From the NCBI RefSeq assembly GCF_026183675.1, contig NZ_JAPIVK010000037.1, positions 1-37,970 on the forward strand: a DNA stretch of 37,970 nt, in the 5' to 3' direction. Below, in pieces: positions 8,298 to 16,675 of the stretch (position 1 is its first letter; every line of letters begins with the position of its first letter). The DNA is from Microbulbifer halophilus. Lineage in GTDB: Bacteria > Pseudomonadota > Gammaproteobacteria > Pseudomonadales > Cellvibrionaceae. A program made the position numbers and the translations under genes. The notes beneath the pieces are model-generated. The model had not been told where the DNA came from. It searched no databases and saw only the letters and a program-made list of their open reading frames with translations.

Positions 8298-11200
8298 TTA
8301 CCCGGGATTGTAGACTTTGTCCGCCATCCCGGTCCCGATTTCGTCTTCATCGCCCCCATCGCTTTCCGCGGCCGGCCGCGCCGGTGGTGGCAGGTCCGGC
8401 AGCTGGTTCAGGCTGGCGCCGGCGTAGCGATAGCCTCGCCAGCGGTAGAGGAGCCCCGTCTCGCCATCGAATAGGCCGTCGCTGCCCCGGTAGTTGCCGG
8501 GGCCCCGCTGGCGGCCCGCGGACGGCTCCGGCGCGCCGTCCCGCTGCCACAGCGGCTCGCCGTTGTCGTCGATCACGGCGGTGAGGGCGCCATCGGCATC
8601 GGCGACATAGTGCTCCAGCGTATCGTCGCGCAGGCGCGCCAGCGGGCCGCCGTCGACAGGGTGGTGCAGGTAGTGCAGCGTGGCCTTGCGGGTGTCGTCC
8701 ACCAGCGTTGCCTCGCGCCACAGGCCGGTGGCGGTCCACAGTGTCAGCAGGCATCGCCGGCGGCTGGAGCGCCGGTGGGTGGTGATTTTCGCCAGCCGCC
8801 GCCCGAAGGGGTCGTAGCGGAACAGAGTCTTGAAATCGCCGCATTCGGCACTGGTCATCAGGCCCCAGCCGTCGTACTGGTAGCGGTGTTCGCGCCGCCG
8901 CGCGCCGGGGCGGATTTCCCGCGCCACATTGCCGCGCCTGTCCCATTCCACCGCGTGAGGGTGCGGCTGCGGGATCGGGAAGCGACCGTCCAGTGGTTCC
9001 GCGGGGGGAAACTGCCAGCGCAGCTCATCGGCAATTTCGATCGCCGCGAGCCGGCCGCCGTGAAACTGGTGGCGACTGCGGGCCCGCCCCTGGTGGCGGA
9101 TCTGTTCCGTGCCCTGTCGTTCGCAGCGCACCGCTGTCTCGCCATTGGCATCCACGCCGTAGAGGTCGCCGTCCGGGGAGAACAGGCAGGCGATGTCCAG
9201 GCTGTCGGAGGCGGACCGGCTGAGCCAGCCGCGATCGTCGTAGCGGTGCCTGACGCTGAGCTGGTCGCCGTCGCTGCCGTCGCAGTGCTCCGCCACCAGC
9301 AGGCCGCGGCTGTCGTAGCGGAAACGCAGGTGGCTGTGTTCGTTGCCGGCCTGGATCAGGCGGCCGTGGTCATCGAAGTGGAATTCGCACTGCTGGCCGC
9401 TGTTGTTGCGCACCCGCCGCAGTTGCCCCGTGCTGTCGTAAGCCAGGTACCAGTGGGTGTCGCCGTCGCGGTATTCGCTCACCCGGCCGTCGCACCGGTA
9501 GTGCCACTGGCGGCGAAAGCCGTCGCTGCCGGCGAATTCCGCCGGGCGGCCGCAGCCATCGTAGTGCCAGCGGTAGGCACCGCTTTCGGTCTGCAGTTGC
9601 GACAGCCGGCCGCCGATGTCGTAATCGAGGCTCCAGTGCCGGCCGTCGGCGAAGGTGATCGCGCGAATACTGCCGGCGGCGTCGCGCTGCCACTGCAGCA
9701 GGGTCTGCCCGTCCCGCCGGATCCGGCAGGGGCGATCGCCGTCGTCGCAGTCGAGTTCCAGCAGGGCCTCGCCGAATTCCGCACTGCGCAGTTCGCCGCG
9801 CTCGCCGTAGTGCCAGCGACCGCGTACTTCGCCGTCGATTTCCAGTTCTTCCAGCCGGTTGCGGTGGCTGTAGCCGAACGCCCAGCGGCGTTCGCCGCGG
9901 GTCAGTGCCTGCAGCTGTGCCTGGCCGTCCCAGTGAAATTTCACCCGGCCGCCTTCCGGGTCCGCCAGTTCCTCCAGCAGGCCGCGGTCGTCGTAGGCGC
10001 AGCGCCAGGTTTTTCCGGCCGGGTCGACGATTTCCCGCAGCAGCCCCGCCCGGTCGCGGTGAAAGCGCCAGTTCTGTTCCCCGCGTCGCTGGGCCGCGAG
10101 GAGCAAGCCATCGCTGTCGTAGAGGTAGCGGTCGCTGGCGCCGTCGCAGGTGCGGCGCAGCAGCCGTCCGAACTCGTCGCAGCGGAAAATCTCGCGGTGG
10201 CCGTCGGCGGCGGTGACCTGGCAGAGATTGCCGTAGTGGTCGTAGAAACAGCGCCGCTCGCCGTCGCCCTGCTGTTCGCTCAACAGCTGGCCGCGGCGGT
10301 TGAAGGTCCAGCGGATACTGTCCCCTGCGGGGCTGTCGAGGCGGCACAGGCGCTGCGAGCGGCTCCAGTGCAGGCGGTACTCGAGATCGTTGACAAGAAT
10401 CTGGTGGCAGCGCCCGCGCGCATCGCGGGAAAAGCAGACCGCGGCGCCGCCGCGATCGGCGATATCGGCCAGTTGCCCGGCTTCGTAGCGGTAGTGCTCT
10501 TCCGTTCTCTCGCCCCGGGCGGTTGCCAGCAGGGCCGTGTCTTCGTCGTACTCGTACTCGCACAGCGGCGGTGCCCCGGCGGCGGCCTGGCTATCGAGAA
10601 TGCGGATCAGCGCCTCGCCCCGGTATTCGAACTCGAGCGCGCGTCCCCAGGAGCTGACCACCCGACCGGGGCGACCGCGCTGGTAGTCGATGGTCAGGGT
10701 GTTGCCGCAGGCATCGCGAATTTCCGTGAGCGGCAGGGAGCGACCGGTGCCGTCCGCGCGAAATATTTTCGCGGCGGTACCGAAGCCCAGCAGGCGAAAA
10801 CTGTGCAGGCTCTGGCGGTGCAGCAGCAATCGCTCGAAGCGGTTGTAACTGCTGTGGCCGATGGCCGGCAGGGTAAAGGCGATGCGCCTGCCGTCCGCGG
10901 TATGCAGGAACGCGCCCGGCTCGCTTTCCTCGCCGCCATGGTCGATCTGCAGGTGTTCGTCGAGACTGTGCCGCCAGCCTTCGGCGAGGCCCTGCCGGTA
11001 GTGGCGCTGCCAGTGAAATGGAATGGGGCCGGGCAGGACAAAATCGGTGCGCGAGAATGCCACCTCGCCATTACAGGCGATTACATGGCCGGCGACCCGC
11101 TGGCAGTTCTCCACGGCCGGCAGGGGGTCACCCGCTGCATTGCGGCCGGCGTTATTGCAGAAAATCACCGGGCCGCAGTCGGCGGTGTACAGCAATTCCG

Positions 11201-11423
11201 GCCGCGGTGCCTGTGACAGGCTGTAATGGTTCGCGTCGATACGCGGAAGCCGTGGCCAGAGGTCGCCGAGGGGCGTCTGGGGACGGGAGGGGGGCGGCTG
11301 TGTCGAAAACCGGTTGACCCAGTTGCAGAGTGCAACCGGGTCCCCGCCGCGCGTTTCGATGGCGGGCGGATGAATTTCTGCCAGTTTTAATGGAATAAAT
11401 TCGACCAGACTGTCCGGTGTCAT
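8298..11423 (-). CDS. RHS/YD-repeat protein without recognisable toxin domain
   Basis: The 1041-residue product has a short non-repetitive start, then an RHS entry motif GEVAFSRTDFVLPGPIPFHW (~118-137) and more than twenty YD-type repeats to about residue 960 (examples: YDSDGLLLAAQRRGEQNW, YDDRGLLEELADPEGG, YQYDGWGLMTSAECG). RHS proteins fold into a shell that encloses a C-terminal toxin. Here the canonical end of the shell is degenerate: GLFDGETGLLYRWRGYRYAG is followed by a ~50-residue Pro/acidic tail, with no DPxGL cleavage motif and no toxin-sized domain. No PAAR domain or membrane segment precedes the repeats. Start ATG 11423 follows AGGAAAA, and the gene is 12 bp after the PP2C gene, so the two are probably cotranscribed. 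It could be a toxinless structural RHS or a relic. Confidence 0.87.
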   Translation of the reverse strand: MTPDSLVEFIPLKLAEIHPPAIETRGGDPVALCNWVNRFSTQPPPSRPQTPLGDLWPRLPRIDANHYSLSQAPRPELLYTADCGPVIFCNNAGRNAAGDPLPAVENCQRVAGHVIACNGEVAFSRTDFVLPGPIPFHWQRHYRQGLAEGWRHSLDEHLQIDHGGEESEPGAFLHTADGRRIAFTLPAIGHSSYNRFERLLLHRQSLHSFRLLGFGTAAKIFRADGTGRSLPLTEIRDACGNTLTIDYQRGRPGRVVSSWGRALEFEYRGEALIRILDSQAAAGAPPLCEYEYDEDTALLATARGERTEEHYRYEAGQLADIADRGGAAVCFSRDARGRCHQILVNDLEYRLHWSRSQRLCRLDSPAGDSIRWTFNRRGQLLSEQQGDGERRCFYDHYGNLCQVTAADGHREIFRCDEFGRLLRRTCDGASDRYLYDSDGLLLAAQRRGEQNWRFHRDRAGLLREIVDPAGKTWRCAYDDRGLLEELADPEGGRVKFHWDGQAQLQALTRGERRWAFGYSHRNRLEELEIDGEVRGRWHYGERGELRSAEFGEALLELDCDDGDRPCRIRRDGQTLLQWQRDAAGSIRAITFADGRHWSLDYDIGGRLSQLQTESGAYRWHYDGCGRPAEFAGSDGFRRQWHYRCDGRVSEYRDGDTHWYLAYDSTGQLRRVRNNSGQQCEFHFDDHGRLIQAGNEHSHLRFRYDSRGLLVAEHCDGSDGDQLSVRHRYDDRGWLSRSASDSLDIACLFSPDGDLYGVDANGETAVRCERQGTEQIRHQGRARSRHQFHGGRLAAIEIADELRWQFPPAEPLDGRFPIPQPHPHAVEWDRRGNVAREIRPGARRREHRYQYDGWGLMTSAECGDFKTLFRYDPFGRRLAKITTHRRSSRRRCLLTLWTATGLWREATLVDDTRKATLHYLHHPVDGGPLARLRDDTLEHYVADADGALTAVIDDNGEPLWQRDGAPEPSAGRQRGPGNYRGSDGLFDGETGLLYRWRGYRYAGASLNQLPDLPPPARPAAESDGGDEDEIGTGMADKVYNPG

Positions 11424-11435
11424 GGCATGGTTTTC

Positions 11436-12299
11436 CTATCGCTGTTCCTTGCGGACAGTGATGTCGTCCTTTTTGGGCTTGCGTGTAATGGCCTCGGGAG
11501 AAGTCTCTGCGAAATCGCCCGGCGTATTGGAAAACTCCATGATGCCGGCACTGATATTGTCCCTGCCACCGAGCTGGTTGGCGTCGTCGATAAAACGGTA
11601 GACGCACTCCAGCGCCGGTCGGTGCGTCGCCAGTACGCGCTCGATGGTATGGTCGTCGAGGTATTCCGTCAGGCCGTCGCTGCAGAGAAACAGCAGTGCA
11701 CTCTCGGTCAGTGTCCAGCTGTTGATGGTGGGTTCCACCTGCTCCGACACACCCAGCGCGCGGGTGATATGGTTGCGGATATTGGATTCCTGGGCCTGCT
11801 GTTCGGTGATTTTTCCCTGGTCCATCATTTCCTGAACCACGCTGTGATCGCGTGTCAGCCGTTGCAGGCCGTAGTTGTTCCACAGATAGGCACGGGAGTC
11901 GCCGATATGGGCAACGATCAGGAAATCCCCCCAGATGACCCCGGCGACCAATGTGGTGCCCATCTGTGAAAACTGCGGGTGTGTGCCCTTGGTTTCCAGG
12001 ATTTCGCGATTGGCAATATCGATGGCGTCGATCAGGGTGGCGCGCAACATGAGTTGCTGCTGGTCCGGTGAACAGGAAAGAAAGATGCCGTCCGGCAATA
12101 GTGCGAGTTGCCGGTCGAGTGTGTCGGCGGCAATGCGGCTGGCAGTGGCGCCGCCGCTGTAGCCACCCATGCCGTCGGCGATGACGATATAGGAAAACGG
12201 CTGCTCCGGGTCGCCGTGCCAGCGGATGCAGTCTTCGTTTTCTTCCCGCACCCTGCCGATATCGGTTCTCCCGTTGACCGCCAGCCTGATTGCCTCCAT
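11436..12299 (-). CDS. PP2C-family serine/threonine phosphatase, T6SS-associated (PppA-like)
   Basis: The ~287-residue cytoplasmic phosphatase has the PP2C (PPM) metal-binding motifs in order: GRTDIGRVREENEDCI, VIADGMGGYSGG, GTTLVAGVIWGDFLIVAHIG followed by DSRAYLW, LTRDHSVVQEMMDQG, LLFLCSDGLTEYL and GGRDNIS. In threonine-phosphorylation-controlled T6SSs, PppA removes the phosphate that kinase PpkA places on the FHA protein. Proximity to an FHA gene and tagF supports that role, but no PpkA is in the window. The start is uncertain: ATG 12299 (MEAIRLAVNGRTD) fits the family; an in-frame ATG at 12326 would add nine residues. It diverges from the T6SS operon and precedes the RHS gene by 12 bp. 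Confidence 0.9.
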   Translation of the reverse strand: MEAIRLAVNGRTDIGRVREENEDCIRWHGDPEQPFSYIVIADGMGGYSGGATASRIAADTLDRQLALLPDGIFLSCSPDQQQLMLRATLIDAIDIANREILETKGTHPQFSQMGTTLVAGVIWGDFLIVAHIGDSRAYLWNNYGLQRLTRDHSVVQEMMDQGKITEQQAQESNIRNHITRALGVSEQVEPTINSWTLTESALLFLCSDGLTEYLDDHTIERVLATHRPALECVYRFIDDANQLGGRDNISAGIMEFSNTPGDFAETSPEAITRKPKKDDITVRKEQR

Positions 12300-12348
12300 G
12301 TCCGCTGAAACTCCCTCGTTAATCATATTTTTTTGAATAGTTGGCGGG

Positions 12349-12404
12349 TTGGTAACAGACCGGAATCCCATCGCAACCATGTTTTAATGTTAACTTGGTA
12401 ACAG
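12349..12404. repeat. Direct repeat TTGGTAACAG in the divergent promoter region
   Basis: TTGGTAACAG occurs at 12349-12358 and again at 12395-12404, in the same orientation, 46 bp apart. Both copies lie between the phosphatase start and the sigma-70-like promoter of the T6SS operon, a natural place for a regulator to act on either. Confidence 0.45.
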
Positions 12405-12411
12405 CATCCGT

Positions 12412-12441
12412 TTGAAATTTTTTTGATTCATTTGCGATAAT
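12412..12441 (+). promoter_or_regulatory. Sigma-70-like promoter of T6SS operon 1
   Basis: TTGAAA (12412-12417) and GATAAT (12436-12441) are 18 bp apart, each matching consensus at five of six positions, and a TGC immediately before the -10 gives an extended -10. The surrounding DNA is locally AT-rich. Transcription would start near 12448, leaving about 60 nt of leader to the RAYT-like gene at 12507. Confidence 0.6.
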
Positions 12442-12506
12442 GCACCGACTCACCGGATGGATGCCCGGGCGATCCCGCCCGAGCGAGAAAAGGATTTATT
12501 GGCGAG

Positions 12507-13328
12507 ATGCCCCGTCTACCCCGACTCAACCTGATTGATATTCCGCAGCACATTGTCCAGGTCGGACACAACAACCTGCCGTGCTTCTTTGACGGCGAGG
12601 ACTATCAATTCTATTTGATCAGTCTGCGCAATGCGGCCGACCAGTACAATGTCGACGTTCACGCCTACGTGTTGTTGCCGAACATGGTGCAGATCATCGC
12701 AACGCCGCGGGTACCCAACGGTATTCCGTCGATGATGCAGTCCCTCGGGCGACGCTACGTGCAGTATGTCAATCACCGCTACAAACGCTCCGGCACTCTC
12801 TGGGCGGGACGCTACAAGTCGAGCCTGATCGATTCCGATGCCTACCTGCTGACCTGTTATCGCTACGTGGAACTGCGACCCATGTACCTGGGGCTGGCGG
12901 AATCCCTGGGCGACTATCCCTGGTCCAGCTTCAATCACCACGCCAGTGTGGTACAAAGTGAAGTGATTACTGACCACCGCCTCTACCTGCAACTGGGGGA
13001 GACACCGCAGGAGCGGGCGGAGGCCTATCGCCGGCTGTTCCGCTACAGCTTCGACCGGCGCCTGCTGGAATATATCGCCGAGACCATCAAGCTCGGCCAT
13101 GTCCTGGGTGGCGATGTCTTCAAGGAGAAGATCGAGCAGATTGCCAACCAGCGCGTGCGCCCGCTGAAGCGGGGTCGCCCGCGCAAATCGGAAAACGAGA
13201 CGCTGGCCGGGCCCGGCGAGCCTTCATCGAGAAAAATCGATGAAGATGAAAGTGTCGCCGGTCACGAAAAGGTAAACGGCGAAGTGGACAATAAAAAAGC
13301 CGGCGAAATCGCCGCTATGGAGAGCTGA
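12507..13328 (+). CDS. RAYT (REP-associated transposase)-like protein with lost HUH motif, first gene of T6SS operon 1
   Basis: The 273-residue product has the full Y1-transposase/RAYT scaffold: MPRLPRLNLIDIPQHIVQVG, PCFFDGEDYQFYL, VHAYVLLPNMVQIIATP (~51-67), QYVNHRYKRSGTLWAGRYKS and SDAYLLTCYRYVELRP. In active RAYTs the segment LxTNHVHLL holds the metal-binding His-x-His; here it reads LLPNMVQII, so Met60 and Gln62 replace both histidines. Nicking and transfer should therefore be abolished, although the tyrosine-bearing helix persists. The tail has an AT-hook-like KRGRPRK (221-227) and then a charged ~45-residue extension. It is preceded by a good promoter. Its stop is 2 bp before the TTG start of the TssB-TssC fusion, with that gene's GGAGAG lying inside it, implying translational coupling. 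A DNA-binding or regulatory role is inferred. Confidence 0.88.
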   Translation: MPRLPRLNLIDIPQHIVQVGHNNLPCFFDGEDYQFYLISLRNAADQYNVDVHAYVLLPNMVQIIATPRVPNGIPSMMQSLGRRYVQYVNHRYKRSGTLWAGRYKSSLIDSDAYLLTCYRYVELRPMYLGLAESLGDYPWSSFNHHASVVQSEVITDHRLYLQLGETPQERAEAYRRLFRYSFDRRLLEYIAETIKLGHVLGGDVFKEKIEQIANQRVRPLKRGRPRKSENETLAGPGEPSSRKIDEDESVAGHEKVNGEVDNKKAGEIAAMES

Positions 13329-13330
13329 TC

Positions 13331-14833
13331 TTGAGTCGAGCGACAATCAATACCGGCAGTACATTTTCCCGCGGCGATGAAGAAAGCAGCGCACCGCAAC
13401 AGCTATCCGGGGCCGGTATCCTCAAGGTGGCCGTGTTGGCGGATCTCAGCGGCCGCGCCAGCCGGCGCCAGTGCGAGCCGGAAAACCTCGCCCGGCGCCC
13501 GGCCCACCGCCTGCGCAAGGACAACTTCGAGTCGCTGTTCGAGCAGATGGGGGTGCGCCTGCAACTGCCGGTCATGGACAGGCCCCTGTCGCTGCTGGAA
13601 TTCGACGACCTGCACCCGGACTACCTCTACAGCCGCGTGCCGCTCTTCCGCCAGTTTATCGAACTGGAGAAGCGCCTGTTGAAGCCGGCGGAATTTGCCG
13701 GTGCCGCCGAGGAAATCCGGCACTGGCGGCCGGAGCTGCGCCCGGAGGCGCGGCAATCCGCCGGCGATTCCGGGGCGCAGTCGATGCTCGACGCCGTACT
13801 GTCCGGCGACGGCTACCGCGAGGCCTACACCTCGAGCCCCGAGGGCCGGATCGACCGGCTGATCAAGGATATCGTCGCGCCCTACGTGCAGGAAAAACCC
13901 GATGCGGAACAGGATGCCTATCTGCAGGCGGTTGCGGACGCAGCCTCCGAGGCCATGCGCAAAATCATGCATCAGAGCGATTTCCGCCAGCTCGAGGCCA
14001 GTTGGCGCAGCCTGCACCTGCTGCTGCGTCGCCTCGAGGATCACCCGAATCTCGAACTGCATGTGATCGACGTCAGCAAGGAGGAAATCCTCGCCGACTT
14101 CGCCCGCGCGGAAGACGACCTGGAGCAGTCGCAGCTGTTCAAGTGCCTGGTGGAGCGGGAGGCGACCGCCGGCGGCCTGCCCTACAACCTGATCGTGGGC
14201 GATTTCCATGTTGCCGATGACGAGCGGGACCTGCACCTGCTGATCGACCTGGCCACCATCGCCGAGGCCGCCGGCAGCGCCGTGGTGCTGGGCGGCGACA
14301 GCCGCCTGGCCGGCTGCGCCACCCTGGCGGGCTCCCCCGACCCGGACGACTGGCACTACCCGCTGTCCGAAAGCTTTGCCGAGAGCTGGCGGGCGCTGCG
14401 CGAATACCCCGCCTGCGACCATCTGGCGCTGGCCGGCCCCCGCTTCATGTTGCGGCTGCCCTACGGCGCCGATTCCGCCACCACCGACTGCTTCGAATTC
14501 GAGGAACTGACCGAGGAACACGGTCACCGGTACTACCTCTGGGGCAACAGTGCCTACCTGCTGGCCCTGTCGCTGTGCGAACAGTTCGTCCGCGAGGGCC
14601 GGCCGGCGCCGGTGACCGCCGACCGTTACGAAGACCTGCCGCTGCACCTGCGCAGGCTGCCGCAGGGGCAGTGGATAACGCCCTGCGCCGAGGCGCTGTT
14701 GAACGACCGGGCCGCGGCGCAATTTACCGCAGCCGGTTTCAGTACCCTGCGCTCGGTGCAGGGGCGGGACCAGATCCTGCTGCCGCGGCTGCAGTCCTTG
14801 GCCGGCAACGAGCTGCAGGGGCCCTGGAGCTGA
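13331..14833 (+). CDS. TssB-TssC-like fusion protein, lacking the TssC C-terminal region
   Basis: The 500-residue product begins at TTG 13331, with GGAGAG six bases upstream. Residues ~29-120 align by eye with TssB (ILKVAVLADLSGRA, LRKDNFESLFEQMGVRLQLP, FRQFIELEKRLLKP). A linker follows, and from ~151 a TssC-like part starts with SMLDAVLSGDGYREAY, then MRKIMHQSDFRQLEASWRSL, FKCLVEREATAGGLPYNLIV, DHLALAGPRFMLRLPYG and HRYYLWGNSAYLLALSLC. It stops near ALLNDRAAAQFTAAGFSTLR, so the last ~120 residues of a normal TssC (sheath core and C-terminal strand region) are missing. Full-length TssB and TssC are encoded separately downstream. The DNA has normal composition and no frameshift, so this looks like a maintained specialised protein. 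A sheath-end or assembly role is inferred. Confidence 0.82.
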   Translation: MSRATINTGSTFSRGDEESSAPQQLSGAGILKVAVLADLSGRASRRQCEPENLARRPAHRLRKDNFESLFEQMGVRLQLPVMDRPLSLLEFDDLHPDYLYSRVPLFRQFIELEKRLLKPAEFAGAAEEIRHWRPELRPEARQSAGDSGAQSMLDAVLSGDGYREAYTSSPEGRIDRLIKDIVAPYVQEKPDAEQDAYLQAVADAASEAMRKIMHQSDFRQLEASWRSLHLLLRRLEDHPNLELHVIDVSKEEILADFARAEDDLEQSQLFKCLVEREATAGGLPYNLIVGDFHVADDERDLHLLIDLATIAEAAGSAVVLGGDSRLAGCATLAGSPDPDDWHYPLSESFAESWRALREYPACDHLALAGPRFMLRLPYGADSATTDCFEFEELTEEHGHRYYLWGNSAYLLALSLCEQFVREGRPAPVTADRYEDLPLHLRRLPQGQWITPCAEALLNDRAAAQFTAAGFSTLRSVQGRDQILLPRLQSLAGNELQGPWS

Positions 14834-14898
14834 AACGAAACACCGCGCGGAACCGATCCGGCGGCGACCGATAACAACAAAGCGCGAGTCAGTGTGAA

Positions 14899-16662
14899 AT
14901 GGACCTAGTTCTCTCCGTGTTGGCCGATCCCGAGGGCGCCAACATGCTCAAGCACACCAAACTGTTCACGCCCGACGGCGGCAGCATCGGGCGCGCCGAC
15001 AGCAACGACTGGGTGTTGCCGGACCCGGAGCGGGTGGTCTCGTCGCAGCATGCGCAGATCGCCTTCAATGAAAACCGGTATTTCCTGACCGACCTGAGCA
15101 CCAACGGTACCTACCACAACCAGTCCTCCGACCCCATCGGCAAGGGCAACCGGGTACCGCTGAACGACGGCGATACCGTCACCGCGGGGGACTACCAGTT
15201 GAAGGTCTCCATCCGCCGGCCCCAGGCCGACAGCGGATTGCCCAAGGGCGTCGGCGAAGCGGATTTCCTCGACAGTTCCGACCGCACCACCTTCAGCCCC
15301 GCCGCCGCGGCCAAGATGCAGAACCGGGAAGAGGCACGGCAACTGGACAGCTGGCTGGAGCCGGGCGCCGGCGGTGGCGCCGACACCGGCGAGTGGGGAT
15401 ATGTCGCCGGCGCTGCCCAGTCGGCGGATTCCGTCGACAGTTTCCTGGGCGGCGAGCAGGGTGCCGCGGACCCGCTGGCGGCTTTCGACGGCGGCCCCGG
15501 CGCCGGCCGGGATCCGCTTTCCGGGTTTGGTTCCCCCCAGTCTCCCGCTGTCAGCAATTGGGACGACGATGACTGGTGGAAGGATGGTAGCGAGCAGGAC
15601 CACGCGCCGGCTGACAGTCACTCGATGCAGTTCGCCCCGCAACAGCAACCGCAGGCGCCGGTAACCGAGCCGGCGGCACCGCAGCCGCCGCCGGCCGCCC
15701 CGCCTCCTCAACAGCCCCAGCCGGCGCCGCAGGTGCAGGCACCACAGCAGCCGCCCGCGGACAACCCGTTCGCGGATTCCTTTGCCGCCATGGAGGGCCA
15801 GCAGGTCGAGGGCGCACCGGGATTTGACACCGGCGCACAGCCAGCGCCGTCCACCGGCCCGGGTTTTTCCGGCGCCTCGCAACAGTTTTCGCCGTTGCAG
15901 CCGCAGCAGCCCCCCGCGCCGCAACCGGCGCAGGCGCCCCCGCAGCAACCCGCGACACCGCCGCCACAACCTTCGCCACCGCCGTCCCAACCCGCGGCGG
16001 CGCCACCGCAACCGGCGGTACCGCCGCAGGGCGAGCCACAGCCCCATCCCCAGGCCGCGCCTCCGCAGTCCGGGCCGGCTCCTGCCGCCAACGCGCTGGC
16101 GGCGGGTCTGGGACTGAAACTGTCGCCGGAGCAGTTGCAGCAGCTCGATCAGCAGACCGCCGCCATTGTCGAGGAGTCGGTGACACGGCTGATCGACCTG
16201 CTGCGCGCGCGCACCAGCATCAAGAACGAACTGCGCGTGCAGCGCACCATGATCCAGACCGAGGCCAACAATCCGCTCAAGTTCAGCGCCAATGCCCGGG
16301 ATGCACTGAACGCGATGTTTGCTGGCAACGGTGCTTTCATGGCGCCGCAACAGGCGGTCCGCGACAGCTTCGACGACCTCTCGGATCACCAGGTGGCGGT
16401 GCTCGCGGGCATGCGGGCCGGCTACGACGCCATGCTGAAGTTTTTCAACCCGGACAATATCGAACGCCGCGCCGGCAATGCCGGTGGCGTCTTCGCCAGC
16501 AGGAGTGCAAAAAACTGGGAGGGCTTTGTGGAGATGTACCGCGAACTGATGCGCGATCCCGAAGCCTGTTACCGGCGGCTGTTCGGTGAGGAGTTTGCCG
16601 AGACCTACGAGAGCCAACTGGCCGAATTGAAGAATGCGCGCAGTCTCAACCAACAGCGATAA
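14899..16662 (+). CDS. tagH: T6SS-associated FHA-domain protein (Fha1/TagH type)
   Basis: The 587-residue product carries an N-terminal FHA domain (~1-100) with the phosphothreonine-reading residues in GRADSNDWVLPDPERVVSSQ, then His, and in LTDLSTNGTYHN. Residues ~230-395 are a Pro/Gln/Ala-rich linker, likely disordered. From ~397 (ANALAAGLGLKLSPEQLQQL) to the end is the TagH-type C-terminal domain, with DLLRARTSIKNELRVQRTMI, DALNAMFAG and FVEMYRELMRDPEACYRRLF. In threonine-phosphorylation-controlled T6SSs this protein is phosphorylated by PpkA and triggers assembly. It lies 65 bp after the fusion gene and 13 bp before tssJ. The ribosome-binding site is weak. Confidence 0.93.
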   Translation: MDLVLSVLADPEGANMLKHTKLFTPDGGSIGRADSNDWVLPDPERVVSSQHAQIAFNENRYFLTDLSTNGTYHNQSSDPIGKGNRVPLNDGDTVTAGDYQLKVSIRRPQADSGLPKGVGEADFLDSSDRTTFSPAAAAKMQNREEARQLDSWLEPGAGGGADTGEWGYVAGAAQSADSVDSFLGGEQGAADPLAAFDGGPGAGRDPLSGFGSPQSPAVSNWDDDDWWKDGSEQDHAPADSHSMQFAPQQQPQAPVTEPAAPQPPPAAPPPQQPQPAPQVQAPQQPPADNPFADSFAAMEGQQVEGAPGFDTGAQPAPSTGPGFSGASQQFSPLQPQQPPAPQPAQAPPQQPATPPPQPSPPPSQPAAAPPQPAVPPQGEPQPHPQAAPPQSGPAPAANALAAGLGLKLSPEQLQQLDQQTAAIVEESVTRLIDLLRARTSIKNELRVQRTMIQTEANNPLKFSANARDALNAMFAGNGAFMAPQQAVRDSFDDLSDHQVAVLAGMRAGYDAMLKFFNPDNIERRAGNAGGVFASRSAKNWEGFVEMYRELMRDPEACYRRLFGEEFAETYESQLAELKNARSLNQQR

Positions 16663-16675
16663 ACAGGAGCCTATC

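Noticed and set aside
8610..11216. 868-codon plus-strand open frame opposite the RHS gene
   Set aside because: The minus strand carries clear YD repeats. The plus-strand product is Ala/Val-rich with no domain pattern.
15640..16080. Repetitive CCGCAG/CAGCCG-rich stretch as a repeat array
   Set aside because: It is the coding sequence of the Pro/Gln linker in the FHA protein; no regular unit or spacer, so neither a tandem array nor CRISPR.
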